Below, piece after piece: positions 52,413 to 62,102 of a stretch of DNA of 64,000 bases (position 1 is its first letter; each line of letters starts with the position of its first letter). The stretch comes from Austwickia sp. (lineage in GTDB: Bacteria; Actinomycetota; Actinomycetes; Actinomycetales; Dermatophilaceae): contig CP064985.1 of the NCBI GenBank assembly GCA_016699675.1, positions 1,612,001-1,676,000 on the forward strand, given 5' to 3'. A program made the position numbers and the translations under genes. Below the pieces are notes generated by a model that had not been told where the DNA came from, did not search any database, and worked only from the letters and a program-made list of their open reading frames with translations.

Positions 52413-53240
52413 TCAGGACAGGACGTCCTTGCGTCGGAACAGCAGGTACGCCGCCGCCACCGTGACCAGGAAGTAGAGCAGCGACCACAACGCGCCGCGC
52501 TGCAGGTCGCGCCACGCGATCTCGGTGTTGAGCGCCTGGAACCAGGTGCGCGCGTAGGCCATCGGCAGCCCGTGCCGCAGATCCCCCAGCGCGTCGATGC
52601 TCTGCAGGATCGTGGAGACGATCGTGGTGAGCACCGCGCTCCCGGCGGCCGCCAGCGGCGAGTCGGTGCGCGTCCCCACCAGGAACGCGATGCCGATGAC
52701 CTGCAGGAGCGTCACGGCGATCGAGCCCACGCCCAGCGCCAGGCGGGGCAGCAGCTCGGGCCAGTCGAGGGCCAGCCCGCCGGTCGAGGTGTAGGGGGCC
52801 CAGCCGTACGCCAGGCCGCCGACCAGCAACGACCACCCGACGTACAGCAGGACCGCCGCGAGCGTGCAGCCGATCGCGACGACGAGCTTGCTGGTCAGGA
52901 GGCGGCCGCGGGGTACGGGCGCGGCGAGCAGGTAGCGCAGCGAGGACCACGAGGCTTCCGACGGCAGCGTGTCGCCGGCGAAGAGCGCGGCGATCACCAC
53001 CAGGAGGAAGTCCGCGGCGGCGAACAGCGCGAACACAGTGAAGTTGGCCGATCCGTGCTGCGCGAGGTCGACGAGTCGGCCGGTGCCCGTGGTGGGCGGG
53101 CCGGAGCTGTCCCGGGTGCCGATCCAGAACGCCGCCACGAGGATCGGCGGCAACGCGAGCAGCAGTCCGTAGGACCACAGCGTGCGCCGTCGGCCCACCT
53201 GCCGGCGCAGCTCGACGTGCCAGGCCAGCGGCCGGTTCAT
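52413..53240 (-). CDS. ABC transporter permease
   Basis: The 275-residue membrane protein has six hydrophobic segments in the ABC-2 style: LWSYGLLLALPPILVAAFWIG, FLLVVIAALFAGD, PRGRLLTSKLVVAIGCTLAAVLLYVGW, and a last LWSLLYFLVTVAAAYLLFRRKDVLS. The LRYLLAAPVPRGRLLTSK loop is typical for drug- or lantibiotic-export permeases that couple to the ATPase. GGGAGG precedes the ATG at 53240. The ATPase domain is in the fusion gene just upstream. Confidence 0.85.
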   Translation of the reverse strand: MNRPLAWHVELRRQVGRRRTLWSYGLLLALPPILVAAFWIGTRDSSGPPTTGTGRLVDLAQHGSANFTVFALFAAADFLLVVIAALFAGDTLPSEASWSSLRYLLAAPVPRGRLLTSKLVVAIGCTLAAVLLYVGWSLLVGGLAYGWAPYTSTGGLALDWPELLPRLALGVGSIAVTLLQVIGIAFLVGTRTDSPLAAAGSAVLTTIVSTILQSIDALGDLRHGLPMAYARTWFQALNTEIAWRDLQRGALWSLLYFLVTVAAAYLLFRRKDVLS

Positions 53241-53264
53241 CGTGACCTCCCCCACATGCTCGTC

Positions 53265-53390
53265 ACCATGGTTGCGGTTGGTGTTGGTGCCGTCGCAACC
53301 GTGGTTGCGGTTGGAGTCGGTGCCGACGCAACCGTGGTTGCGGTTGGTGTTGGTGCCGTCGCAACCGTGGTTGCGGCTGGTCGTACCGTT
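53265..53390. repeat. Tandem repeat of 33 bp, three full units and a partial one
   Basis: Units at 53265-53297, 53298-53330 and 53331-53363; units one and three differ by one base. A partial unit reaches about 53390. The array fills the space between the fusion gene and the permease. As 33 is a multiple of three, both strands stay open: minus gives an asparagine/glycine-rich repeat leading in frame to the permease ATG, plus gives a valine/glycine-rich repeat. Confidence 0.85.
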
Positions 53391-53418
53391 GTTGCGGCCG
53401 CCTGCGCCGGATTCGCCC

Positions 53419-56400
53419 TCATCGGGGCCGGATCTTCCGCGCGGCCTCGAGATCGTCCGCCGCGATGACGCCCAGGAAGACCTCCTCCAGGTGGCGACGC
53501 CCCGAGAACGCCACGACGCGACCGCCCGCCGCCAGCACGGCCCGGGCCACGTCCGCGCGGTCGTCACCGGCGTGGATGACGAGGCGGGGGGTGCCGTCGA
53601 CGATCTCGGACCGTACGTCGTGCAGGGCGCGCAGCCCAGACCCCGCCCTCCGCGCGGCCCACCGGGCACCGAAGGGCGCGGATGCCGAGTCGCCGGCGCG
53701 CAGCCGCGCCGCGACCCGTTCCGCGTCGGCGAGGTCACCGTCGAGGTCGACGACCGTGGTGTCGGCGCTCTCGACCAGCTCGGGCACGGAGCCGGTGAGG
53801 ACGACCCGCCCGCGATGCATCACCACGACGTGGGAGCAGGTCATCTCCACCTCGGCCAGCAGGTGGCTGGAGACCACCACGGTGCGGCCCGCCTCGGCGT
53901 ACCGGCGCAGGATCGGCCGCATCGCCGCGATCTGCGGCGGGTCGAGGCCGTTGGTGGGCTCGTCCAGCAGCAGGACCTCGGGCATCCCGAGCATCGCCTG
54001 GGCGATGCCGAGCCGCTGGCGCATGCCCTGGCTGTAGGCCTTGACCGGCCGCTCGACGGCGTCCCCGAGCGCGGCGACCTCCAGGGCCTCCTCGAAGCGC
54101 GCCTCCTCGCGAGGCCGGCCGGTCGCCGCCCAGTAGGCCTCCAGGTTCGCGCGGCCGGACAGGTGCGGCAGGAACCCCGGGCCCTCGACCAGGGCGCCGA
54201 TGCCCGCGAGGGCCGGGGACCCCGCGTGGACGAGCCGGCCGTGGACGTAGACCTCGCCGGAGTCGGGGGTGATGAGGCCAAGGATCATCCGGATCGTGGT
54301 GGTCTTGCCGGCGCCATTGGGGCCCAGCAGGCCGACGACCTGACCCTGGCCGGCCTCCCACGACACGTCATCGACGGCGCGGTGGCCGTCGGCGTACGTC
54401 TTGACCAGGTGCGCGACCGACAGCGGCACGGCGGCCAGGTCCGCCCGGCCGTGGGCGACGTCGCCGCGCCGGCGCCGGACGGCCGCCACGGCGCCGGCTA
54501 CGGCCAGCCCGAGCAGCAGCACCCCGAGCGCCACGAGAAGCCCGGTCGTCTCGCGATCGGCCTCCGGGGCCGGCTCGACCGCGGTCGGGAGGGTGGGCAG
54601 TAGCACGCCGCCGCCCGCGAGGCGCACCCCGTAGACGCGCGCGTCGGTGGGGGTCGCGTACGCCGAATCGGTCGCCGACACGAGCACCCGCCAGGTCGTG
54701 CCCTGGTCGAGCGCGTACGTGCCCGCGGGCAGGGCCATCTCGACCGTGGTCGGTACGCCGGGGGTCGTCGCCACCCGGACCGGGCTGATCTGCCGGCGCG
54801 GCGAGGTCGGCACCCCCGAGGCCACCTTCCACCACGACACGAACAGGGTGGCGTCGGTCGCGGAGGAGGTCACGGTGAGGCGGACGCGGGGCGAGCCCAC
54901 TACGGTCACAGCGGCCGGGACGCCGACGGTGTCGAAGGCGACGCTCTGGCCGGGCAGCGCGGCGAGGCGGTACGCGGCGTTGCCGAGGCCGTCCGCCCCC
55001 GCGGGGCCGGCGCCGGGGATGGCGCTCGTCGCTGCGGGGTCGCCGCCGGGTGGGGAGAGCAGCGCCGCCGACTGCTTCGGGTCGGCGAAGGCGAGCTCGA
55101 CGGGGCTCGTCGTCGGCGCGTCCGGGCGCAGTCCCGGATAGGTCGGCACGGACACCTCCCGGGCCGGTGCCCCCCGGGCGTACGCCGGTGCCGCGTAGGC
55201 GAATCCCGGTTCCGGGAGGGGGCGGGCACGCCGCGCAGCGGCCGGTTCGTCTCCGCGCAGGTAGGTGTCGAACCATCGGGTGGACAGTGACGCCGGGTCG
55301 CTCGCCGGCTGCCCGCCCGCCGTGGCTGCGCTGGCAGCGCCCGCGGCGGGGGTGCCGGCGGCTCCCGTCCCGCCGCCCTGGGGCGCGGCGTCGGACAGGG
55401 CGCCGCCGTCGTGCCCGCCCTCCATCCAGCGCACGGCGACGGGCGTCCCGTTCGCCGCGATCTGCCGGGCGTTCGCCTCGGCCTGGTCGGCCGGGAACAG
55501 CGAGTCGCTCATGCCCTGCAGCAGGAGCGTGGGGGCCGTGATCTTGCCGTTGGTCAGGGCCGGGCCGCGCCGGTGCAGCTCGGCAATCAGGGGATCGGAG
55601 GGCTTGCCGGTCTGGGCCGCCTCCAGGAACAGGCGGCAGATCGTCGCGTCGAAACGACCACAGGTGGGCACCGCCGTCACCGAGCCGCCCCCAGCGCTGG
55701 GCGCCGGTCCCCGGGTCGCGGTCGCGGGGGCCCCCGTGCCGGCAGCCACGGACGGCGCTGCGGACGCCGGCGCGGACGGCGCCGTGCCGCCCGGCGCGGT
55801 CCCCGCCGTCCCGCCCGCCGCCGTGGGCGCCGTCCCGCCCGCCGCCGCGCTGGCGAGGGCGCCGGAGAAGAACTGCGAGGCCCAGCGGCGCTTGAACGGG
55901 CCCGGGGCGCCCGGACTGGTCCCGCCCCCGCCGCCGGGGGCCAGTTCGCCCGCGGGCAGCTGCGCGGCGGCGAAGTCCGGGAAGAAGGCGTCGGCCAGGT
56001 CGTTCCACGTGATGGCCGCGGCGAGGGCGTCGAGCCGCGAGTCGAGCCCACCGGCAACGAGGGTGGCGGCCCCGCCGTACGATCCGCCGGTCATCCCCAC
56101 CCGCGGGTCGCCGGGGGCGTCGAGCTGTACGTCGGGGCGGGCCGCGATCACGTCGATGAGGTGCCGCACGTCCTCGCCCCCCAGGGCGGGATCCATGAGG
56201 TGGATGCGGCCGCCCGAGGCGCCGAATCCGCGCGCCGTGTAGGCCACGGCGAGGTACCCGTGCCCGGCGAGCGTCCGGGCGGCGCCGTCGGCATCCGTGC
56301 GGGAGCCGCCGAAGCCGTGGGCGAGCAGGACTGCCGGGTGGCGGCCCTGTGCACGCGGGAGGTAAAAGGCGACGTCCAGGCTGACGGGAGTCCCGTCGGG

Positions 56401-56625
56401 TTCGGCGCCCACCGGGACCTTCACCAGCTCCGGCGGGCCATCGACCGGGTCGGTCGCGGCCCGCTCTGCGCGACCAGCCACCGCAACGCCCGCGTGGGCT
56501 GCGGCCACCGAAGCGGTCGCGGCGTCCGGCGCGGCGATGGCCGACGCCGCGAGCGCGGCCGCGCCGAGACCCGCCGCGAGCACCCGGCGTACCGGCGAAA
56601 CCCGCCGCCGCCGTGATCCGTTCAT
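53419..56625 (-). CDS. Secreted-type CocE/NonD hydrolase fused to an ABC ATPase
   Basis: The 1068-residue protein has a signal-like N-terminus (RVLAAGLGAAALAASAIAA), then an S15/CocE alpha/beta hydrolase with nucleophile GMTGGSYGGAA (about residue 175) and a histidine in MEGGHDGG. A beta-sandwich X-Pro dipeptidyl-peptidase C-terminal domain follows (about 520-700), then one membrane helix (TGLLVALGVLLLGLAVAGAVAAV, in parts) and an ABC ATPase: GLLGPNGAGKTTT, YSQGMRQRLGIAQA, VLLLDEPTNGLDP. The hydrolase would be outside and the ATPase inside, driving the permease at 52413. Low-complexity Gly/Ala/Pro insertions interrupt the hydrolase. Confidence 0.88.
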   Translation of the reverse strand: MNGSRRRRVSPVRRVLAAGLGAAALAASAIAAPDAATASVAAAHAGVAVAGRAERAATDPVDGPPELVKVPVGAEPDGTPVSLDVAFYLPRAQGRHPAVLLAHGFGGSRTDADGAARTLAGHGYLAVAYTARGFGASGGRIHLMDPALGGEDVRHLIDVIAARPDVQLDAPGDPRVGMTGGSYGGAATLVAGGLDSRLDALAAAITWNDLADAFFPDFAAAQLPAGELAPGGGGGTSPGAPGPFKRRWASQFFSGALASAAAGGTAPTAAGGTAGTAPGGTAPSAPASAAPSVAAGTGAPATATRGPAPSAGGGSVTAVPTCGRFDATICRLFLEAAQTGKPSDPLIAELHRRGPALTNGKITAPTLLLQGMSDSLFPADQAEANARQIAANGTPVAVRWMEGGHDGGALSDAAPQGGGTGAAGTPAAGAASAATAGGQPASDPASLSTRWFDTYLRGDEPAAARRARPLPEPGFAYAAPAYARGAPAREVSVPTYPGLRPDAPTTSPVELAFADPKQSAALLSPPGGDPAATSAIPGAGPAGADGLGNAAYRLAALPGQSVAFDTVGVPAAVTVVGSPRVRLTVTSSATDATLFVSWWKVASGVPTSPRRQISPVRVATTPGVPTTVEMALPAGTYALDQGTTWRVLVSATDSAYATPTDARVYGVRLAGGGVLLPTLPTAVEPAPEADRETTGLLVALGVLLLGLAVAGAVAAVRRRRGDVAHGRADLAAVPLSVAHLVKTYADGHRAVDDVSWEAGQGQVVGLLGPNGAGKTTTIRMILGLITPDSGEVYVHGRLVHAGSPALAGIGALVEGPGFLPHLSGRANLEAYWAATGRPREEARFEEALEVAALGDAVERPVKAYSQGMRQRLGIAQAMLGMPEVLLLDEPTNGLDPPQIAAMRPILRRYAEAGRTVVVSSHLLAEVEMTCSHVVVMHRGRVVLTGSVPELVESADTTVVDLDGDLADAERVAARLRAGDSASAPFGARWAARRAGSGLRALHDVRSEIVDGTPRLVIHAGDDRADVARAVLAAGGRVVAFSGRRHLEEVFLGVIAADDLEAARKIRPR

Positions 56626-56792
56626 CGTCGCCTCGACCTCCTGACGGGTCAGCCTACGGGGGCGTGCCCGCCGCCGGCGTGGGGCGGGAGGCGGGCCGCG
56701 AAACGCTCACCTGGAGCGACTCCGGGTCGATGGGGCGGCGACGTGTCACCGCGTCCCGCTAACGCGGCGAGCCCTGAGCAGCAAGGACTCCC

Positions 56793-58367
56793 ATGAGTAT
56801 TCGAGCACGCCTGACGTTCGGGTCCCTCACCCGGAAAGCCGTCGCACCCGCCGTGGTGCTCCTGTTGGCCGTTCTCGGCGGGAGCGTGTTCGCGCTCACG
56901 CTGCTCGGCACCATCAAGGGTGTCGGGGAGGCGCAGCAGCAGGCCATGACGTACGTCGTGGAGCTGGAGGGCGTGGCGGTCAACGCCAAGGCCATCGCCA
57001 ACGACGAGCGCGGCTTCCTGCTCGCCGGCGACAAGTCGTTCACCGACGAGGTCACGGCCCGGCGCGCCAAGGTCTAGGCCGGTCTCGACAAGGCCGCGAC
57101 CATGGCGAACGACGATGCGGAACGCGCCTCGCTGGCCACCGTCCGCAGCGGACTCACCGCCTGGGACAAGGCTCTCGACGCGGAGTTCGCGCAGTTCGCG
57201 AGCGATCGCGCGGCCGCCGTCAAGGTGTCGCTGACGACCAACCGCGACCTGCGCAAGAGCTACGAAACGGCCCTCAACGGCGCGATCGCCGCCAAGGTGG
57301 CGGAGAACGCCCGGGACAACGACCTGACCGCGGTCGCCGACCGGAGCCGCCTCCTGATCGCGGTGTTCTCCCTGCTGGCGACCGTCGTCGCCATCGGGCT
57401 GGTCGCTGTGGTGGCACGGGACATCAAGCGGACCTCCACCACCGTCGTACGTCATCTCCAGCGGCTTCACGACGGCGATCTCACCGCGTTCGAGCCGATC
57501 GCGGCGCGCGACGAATTGGGGCAGATCGACCGGCAGGTGGCCGATGTCGTCGCCGGGCAACGCGAGACCGTGGGACAGATGCAGTCCTTGGCGACGTCGC
57601 TGGCGACCCAGTCCAACCAGCTGCTCGGCATCTCTGGGACCATCTCCCGGAACTCCGCGGGCACGTCCACCAAGGCCGCCACCCTGTCCTCGTCCGCCGA
57701 CGCCGTCCGGGGCAACGTGCACACGGTGTCCGCAGGGGCGGAGGAGATGGGCGCCTCGATCCGGGCCATCGCCGAGAACGCGGCCGCAGCGGCTCGGGTG
57801 GCCGGGGACGCCGTCACGATCACCGGCGAGACCACCGACCTCGTCGAGCGGCTGGGCACCTCCTCTGCGGAGATCGGCGACGTGGTCAAGGTGATCACCT
57901 CGATCGCGGAACAGACGAACCTGCTCGCGCTCAACGCCACGATCGAGGCGGCTCGGGCGGGCGAGGTCGGCAAGGGCTTCGCCGTCGTCGCCAACGAGGT
58001 CAAGGAGCTGGCCCAGGAGACCTCCAAGGCCACGGAGAGCATCATCGCTCGGGTGGGCGCGATCCAGACCGACACGGGACAGGCGACGGCCGCGATGGCC
58101 CGGATCGGATCGGTCATCCGGGAGATCAGCGACTACCAGACGGCCGTGGCCTCAGCGGTGGAGGAGCAGTCCGCGACGACCTCCGAGCTTGCCCTGTGTT
58201 CGACGCAGGCCGCTCGCAGCACGGAGGAGATCGCCGGCTCCATCGGCGACGTCGCCACCTCGTCGTCGGCGACCGCGACGGCCGCCGACGAGACGAACAC
58301 CTCGGCGCAGGAGCTGCAGCGCATGAGCGAGCGCATGGCGCAGCTCGTGGGTGGGTTCCGGCTGTAG
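56793..58367 (+). pseudogene. Methyl-accepting chemotaxis protein with in-frame TAG
   Basis: ATG 56793 opens a chemoreceptor with a membrane helix (AVVLLLAVLGGSVFALTLLG) and a CHASE3-like sensor (NDERGFLLAGDKSF). TAG stands at 57075-57077 after RRAKV. The same frame continues (AGLDKAATMANDDAERASL) through the second membrane helix, HAMP and signalling tip (EQTNLLALNATIEAARAGE) to 58367. One base change (for example from GAG) explains it. Whole, it has 524 residues. An ATG at 57102 could start a product without the first helix, but a functional one is unlikely. Confidence 0.85.
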
Positions 58368-58389
58368 GTCCCGCTTCGCCGCTTGGCGG

Positions 58390-59280
58390 CTAGGCCTTCT
58401 GCACCGCGACGTGCTGGCGCATCGTGTGGTCCTGCCCGGCCGGCACGGTGAGCGCGGCGCGTAACGCGTTGGCGGTCTCGACGCACACCATCTGGCGCCA
58501 CTCGTCGTCGCCGAGGTCGGCGAGGTTCGCGGCCTTGGCCTGCCAGGGGTTCCACAGCACGGTGGAGCCCGAGCCCTCCTTCGACACGGTGATCGTGCGT
58601 CCGGCCCCCGGGTCCAGGATCGTCGCGACGCCCTCGTGGGCGTACACCCGGTCCGTCTCCCGCGTGAACGACACCTGGCCGGACTGGGCGTTGACCGCTC
58701 GGCCGCCCGGGGCCTTGTCGGCGTACCGGCTGCCGTCCAGCCCGTCGATCTTGACCTGGGCGATGTCGGAGACGCGGAAGTACGTGTGGATGGCCTCCTC
58801 CAGGTCGAGGTCCGCGGCGCCGGCGCGGATGGTCAGCGCCAGGTCGAGTTCCCGACCGAACGTGACGGTGTAGGTGGCCGTGAGGTCGGTCGGCTCGCCG
58901 GTGCCTGCCGCGGCTGCGGCGGCCCCGTCCAGGGTGAAGGTCAACGTAACCATGCCGTCGTCGTCCCGGGCGTCGGCCAGCTCCCAGACGCTGGTGCGGA
59001 AGAAGCCGTGCGCGGGCTCCTTGTCCTTGTTGCGGCCGGGCCCGAACCACGGGGCGCACAGCGGGGCGCCGCCGCGGATGGGGGCGCCCGACTCGAAACG
59101 GCTCTGGGCGGAGAGAAAGAGGACCGGCTGCTCGCCGGCGGGCGTCCAGTCGGTGACGGTGGCGCCGAGGAGGTACACCTCACCGGAACACAGGGGCGTC
59201 GAGACCCGGACGCAGGGCAGGCCGCCGGTGCCGTCGATCGTGGTCACCGAGGGCGGCAGGGGCAACGTCGATGAGGGCAT
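58390..59280 (-). CDS. D-hexose-6-phosphate mutarotase
   Basis: The 296-residue YeaD-type aldose-1-epimerase has SGEVYLLGATVTDWTP, LFLSAQSRFESGAPIRGGAPLCAPWFGP (substrate-binding arginine and pocket), EPAHGFFRTSVWEL with the catalytic histidine, EEAIHTYFRVSDI with the second histidine, and TVLWNPWQAKA at the C-terminus. It interconverts the alpha and beta forms of glucose 6-phosphate. Monocistronic; 22 bp from the end of the chemoreceptor, convergent. Confidence 0.92.
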   Translation of the reverse strand: MPSSTLPLPPSVTTIDGTGGLPCVRVSTPLCSGEVYLLGATVTDWTPAGEQPVLFLSAQSRFESGAPIRGGAPLCAPWFGPGRNKDKEPAHGFFRTSVWELADARDDDGMVTLTFTLDGAAAAAAGTGEPTDLTATYTVTFGRELDLALTIRAGAADLDLEEAIHTYFRVSDIAQVKIDGLDGSRYADKAPGGRAVNAQSGQVSFTRETDRVYAHEGVATILDPGAGRTITVSKEGSGSTVLWNPWQAKAANLADLGDDEWRQMVCVETANALRAALTVPAGQDHTMRQHVAVQKA

Positions 59281-59451
59281 GGCACCGACGGTAACCGCTG
59301 CCGCGCGGCATGCCGAGCAGGCTTCGTCCGGGCGAAAGGTCGTGTCCCGCTGATTGATTCACCATCCGCGGGCGGCTGTGCGGCTCCGTCGCGTCCGCCG
59401 CGAGCCAGTGCCGACGGGCCGGCGGTCATGAGCGCATCGGCCTCGAGGGCG

Positions 59452-60045
59452 CTAGGAGTAGGGCTCGTCGTCGTAGATCGTGGGCAGCTCGCCGGTGTCG
59501 TGGTCGGTCGCCGGGTCGGGCAGGCGACTGATCTCGCGGTCCGAGGCGGCCCACACGACGTACCGTCCGGCTCCCACCGGCCGCGCCATCACGAGCTGGG
59601 GTGCCTCCTGACGGTCGCTGTCGCCGAAGATCCAGCACCGTTCGCCCTCGGTGATCGGCCGTGGCGTCGCCCGGCGCCGCCAGCTCCAGACCGCGCCCGT
59701 GGCGTCGCGGACCTCGACGCAGGACCGCGTGGGGGTGCGGACGATGGTGGCGGCGATGGGGTGGCCGAGGCCGACGAGGTCCGCGGCGGCGGCCCGACGT
59801 GCGTGGACGGCCAGGCCGAGCCAGACCGCGATGCCGAGGCAGACCACCACCCAGATCGTCGGCGGGGCGTCCCGCAGCACCGAGTGCAGGATCCCGACGC
59901 CCACGGCGATGCCCATCCCGGCGGACCCCGCCGCGACCACCCGGAAGCGGGTGCGGGTCCGCACCTCCCGCCGAAGCTGCCGAGCCGCCTCCTCCCCGCG
60001 GCTCAGGTCCGCGTCGGAGCCGACGGTCGGGTTGCGGCGCGGCAT
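59452..60045 (-). CDS. Hypothetical membrane protein, 197 aa
   Basis: Two hydrophobic segments (AAGSAGMGIAVGVGILHSVL and TIWVVVCLGIAVWLGLAVHA) are followed by a soluble beta-rich domain: ATIVRTPTRSCVEVRDATGAVWSW then YVVWAASDREISRLP. The layout suggests a membrane-anchored protein with an internal OB- or NfeD-like barrel, but no family is certain. It is 53 bp after the shikimate-dehydrogenase-like gene on the same strand. Confidence 0.6.
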   Translation of the reverse strand: MPRRNPTVGSDADLSRGEEAARQLRREVRTRTRFRVVAAGSAGMGIAVGVGILHSVLRDAPPTIWVVVCLGIAVWLGLAVHARRAAAADLVGLGHPIAATIVRTPTRSCVEVRDATGAVWSWRRRATPRPITEGERCWIFGDSDRQEAPQLVMARPVGAGRYVVWAASDREISRLPDPATDHDTGELPTIYDDEPYS

Positions 60046-60098
60046 CGGCGGTACGGCGAGTCGGCGACGACCCACCCCACCCACGACTGGCCTGCCGA

Positions 60099-60950
60099 TC
60101 ACTGACTCTGGGAGAACGCCCTCGCCCGGGCGATCTGATCCGGGCTCAGCGCCACGCCGGTGTACAGCGTGAACTGCTCCGCGGCCTGCAGGGCGGCGAC
60201 CTCGCCGCCGTGGATGACCGCGCGGCCGAGCTCCCGCGCCCGGCGGACCAGCGGCGTCTCGGCCGGCAGGTGCACCACGTCGAAGACCACCGCGGCGGCG
60301 GCGATCGCCTCGTCGGGGACGGGGATCCGGTCGGCGTCCGGCCCGCCGGCCATCCCGAACGGCGTCGCGTTGAGGATGAGGCCCGGGCGCAGGTCGCCCA
60401 ACTCGGGGGCGTGCGCGGCGCCGTACTTCGCGGCCAACGCCGGCCCCGTCGCGGGGTTGCGGGCCACCACCGTGATCTGGTCGAAGCCCTGGTCGCGCAC
60501 CGCCGCGACGGCGGCCTTGGCCATCCCCCCGCTCCCGAGGACCGCCGCCGGCAGGCCGGTGTCGACCTCGTGGTCCCGCAGCAGCAGACGCAGGGCCGTG
60601 TAGTCGGTGTTGTAGGCCGTCAGGTGTCCGGCGTCGTTCACGATGGTGTTCACGGACTCGATGGCCGCCGCCGAGGGATCCATCTCGTCGACGAGCGGGA
60701 TGACGTCCTCCTTCCACGGCATCGAGACGGCGCAGCCCCGAATGCCCAGGGCGCGGATCCCCGCGACGGCCGCGGCGATGTCGGTGGTGGTGAACGCTTT
60801 GTAGAGGTAGTCCAGGCCCAGCTCATCGTACAGGAAGTTGTGGAACCTGGTGCCGGCGTTGCCGGGCCGACCCGACAAGGACATGCACACGAGGGTGTCC
60901 TTCGAGATCGTTTCCTTAGACAGCGGGCGCGCGCTGACGGTGCTCGACAT
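60099..60950 (-). CDS. Shikimate 5-dehydrogenase-like protein
   Basis: The 283-residue protein has the AroE fold but a divergent start (LVCMSLSGRPGNAGTRFHNFLYDELG) instead of the usual GxPxxHSxSP. Further on RGCAVSMPWKE holds the catalytic lysine, ESVNTIVNDAGHLTAYNTDY the substrate aspartate and asparagine, VLGSGGMAKAAVAA the NADP loop, and LILNATPFGM follows. It may act on shikimate, quinate or a related compound. Divergent from the PfkB gene. Start ATG 60950. Confidence 0.85.
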   Translation of the reverse strand: MSSTVSARPLSKETISKDTLVCMSLSGRPGNAGTRFHNFLYDELGLDYLYKAFTTTDIAAAVAGIRALGIRGCAVSMPWKEDVIPLVDEMDPSAAAIESVNTIVNDAGHLTAYNTDYTALRLLLRDHEVDTGLPAAVLGSGGMAKAAVAAVRDQGFDQITVVARNPATGPALAAKYGAAHAPELGDLRPGLILNATPFGMAGGPDADRIPVPDEAIAAAAVVFDVVHLPAETPLVRRARELGRAVIHGGEVAALQAAEQFTLYTGVALSPDQIARARAFSQSQ

Positions 60951-61166
60951 GGCCCCATGGTGGCACCTGAAGCCGCCCCTCGGGGGGTGGCACCGGCCGA
61001 AGCCCGCCGACCGGGCCGCGCCTCGCCCAGGCTTTGACGGCGTTGGGCGACCTCCGCAACACTTGCGTAGACTTCTGGCGATGTATCGCCACGCGGCGTG
61101 CCAACCGGCGGCCTCGGGGCGTCTCAGCGCGACAACCGGCAGCGCCGCCGAGCTCGGGGAGACCGC

Positions 61167-62102
61167 ATGATCTTGACCGTCACGCCCAGTGCGGTGTTGG
61201 ACATCGTCTACGAGCTCGATCGGCTCGTCCCCGGCGCCGCGCACCGGGTGCGCAGCGTGCGCGCCCGCGCCGGCGGCAAGGGCGTCAACGTCTCCTCGGT
61301 CCTCATGGCGATGGGGTACCCCACGCTGGCGACGGGTTTTGCCGGCGGGCCCCCCGGCCAGACCGTGCTCGCCGATCTCACCGACCGCGGCGTGCCGCAC
61401 CTCTTCACCGAGATCATCGGCCCCAGCCGACGCAACGTCACGATGCACACCGACGACGGCGTGGTGACGCTGTTCAACGAACCCAGCCCGAAGGTGTCCG
61501 GGACCGCCTGGGAGCAGCTGCGGATGTCGCTGGAGCCGCTGCTCGCCGGGCCGGCCACGGCGCTGGTCCTGTCGGGAAAGATGCCGGCCGGCGCGCCCTC
61601 CGACGCCTGCGTGCGCATCATCGACCTGGCCCACCACCACCAGGTCCCGGTCGTGATCGACGCTGCCGACCAGGTCCTGCTCGGCGCCTTGCACTGCCGC
61701 CCCCGCATCGTCAAGCCCAACCGCGCCGAGCTCGACGCGGTCTGCCCGGGCCGAGGAATCGTCGAGGCGGCGCGGGAGCTGCAACGGCACGGGGCCAGGG
61801 ACGTCGTGGTCACGTTGGGGCCCGAGGGTCTCTTGGTGGTACCCGCCGAGGGTCGGGTCCTGCGCTGCTACCTGCCGGCTCACATCGAGGGCGACTCGAC
61901 CGGCTCGGGCGACGCGGTCTCGGCGGCGCTGGCCACCGGCATCGCCGACGAACCGTGGGACGAGCTGGCCCGGCGCGCCATCGCCTGGTCCGGGGCGTCG
62001 GTGCGGCAGCGGGTGACGGGGTACGTCGACCCGGTGGATGTCGCGGAGCTGGAGCCGCAGGTCGTCGTGGAGTACGTCGACGGGGAGCTCGGCGCCGCCT
62101 AA
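61167..62102 (+). CDS. PfkB-family sugar kinase (1-phosphofructokinase-like)
   Basis: The 311-residue ribokinase-fold enzyme has ILTVTPSAVLDIVYELDRL, RARAGGKGVNVSSVLMAMG (signature 1), LSGKMPAGAP, IVKPNRAEL, and EGDSTGSGDAVSAALATG (signature 2 with catalytic aspartate). Members phosphorylate fructose 1-phosphate or tagatose 6-phosphate. No PTS genes adjoin it, so the substrate is open. GGGGAG precedes the ATG at 61167. Confidence 0.87.
   Translation: MILTVTPSAVLDIVYELDRLVPGAAHRVRSVRARAGGKGVNVSSVLMAMGYPTLATGFAGGPPGQTVLADLTDRGVPHLFTEIIGPSRRNVTMHTDDGVVTLFNEPSPKVSGTAWEQLRMSLEPLLAGPATALVLSGKMPAGAPSDACVRIIDLAHHHQVPVVIDAADQVLLGALHCRPRIVKPNRAELDAVCPGRGIVEAARELQRHGARDVVVTLGPEGLLVVPAEGRVLRCYLPAHIEGDSTGSGDAVSAALATGIADEPWDELARRAIAWSGASVRQRVTGYVDPVDVAELEPQVVVEYVDGELGAA

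Noticed and set aside
38440..57080. Genome-wide TAG recoding
   Set aside because: Only two in-frame TAGs are seen, while many intact genes (dehydrogenase, hsdS, MOSC, HAD) end in TAG. Point mutation or base-call error is simpler.
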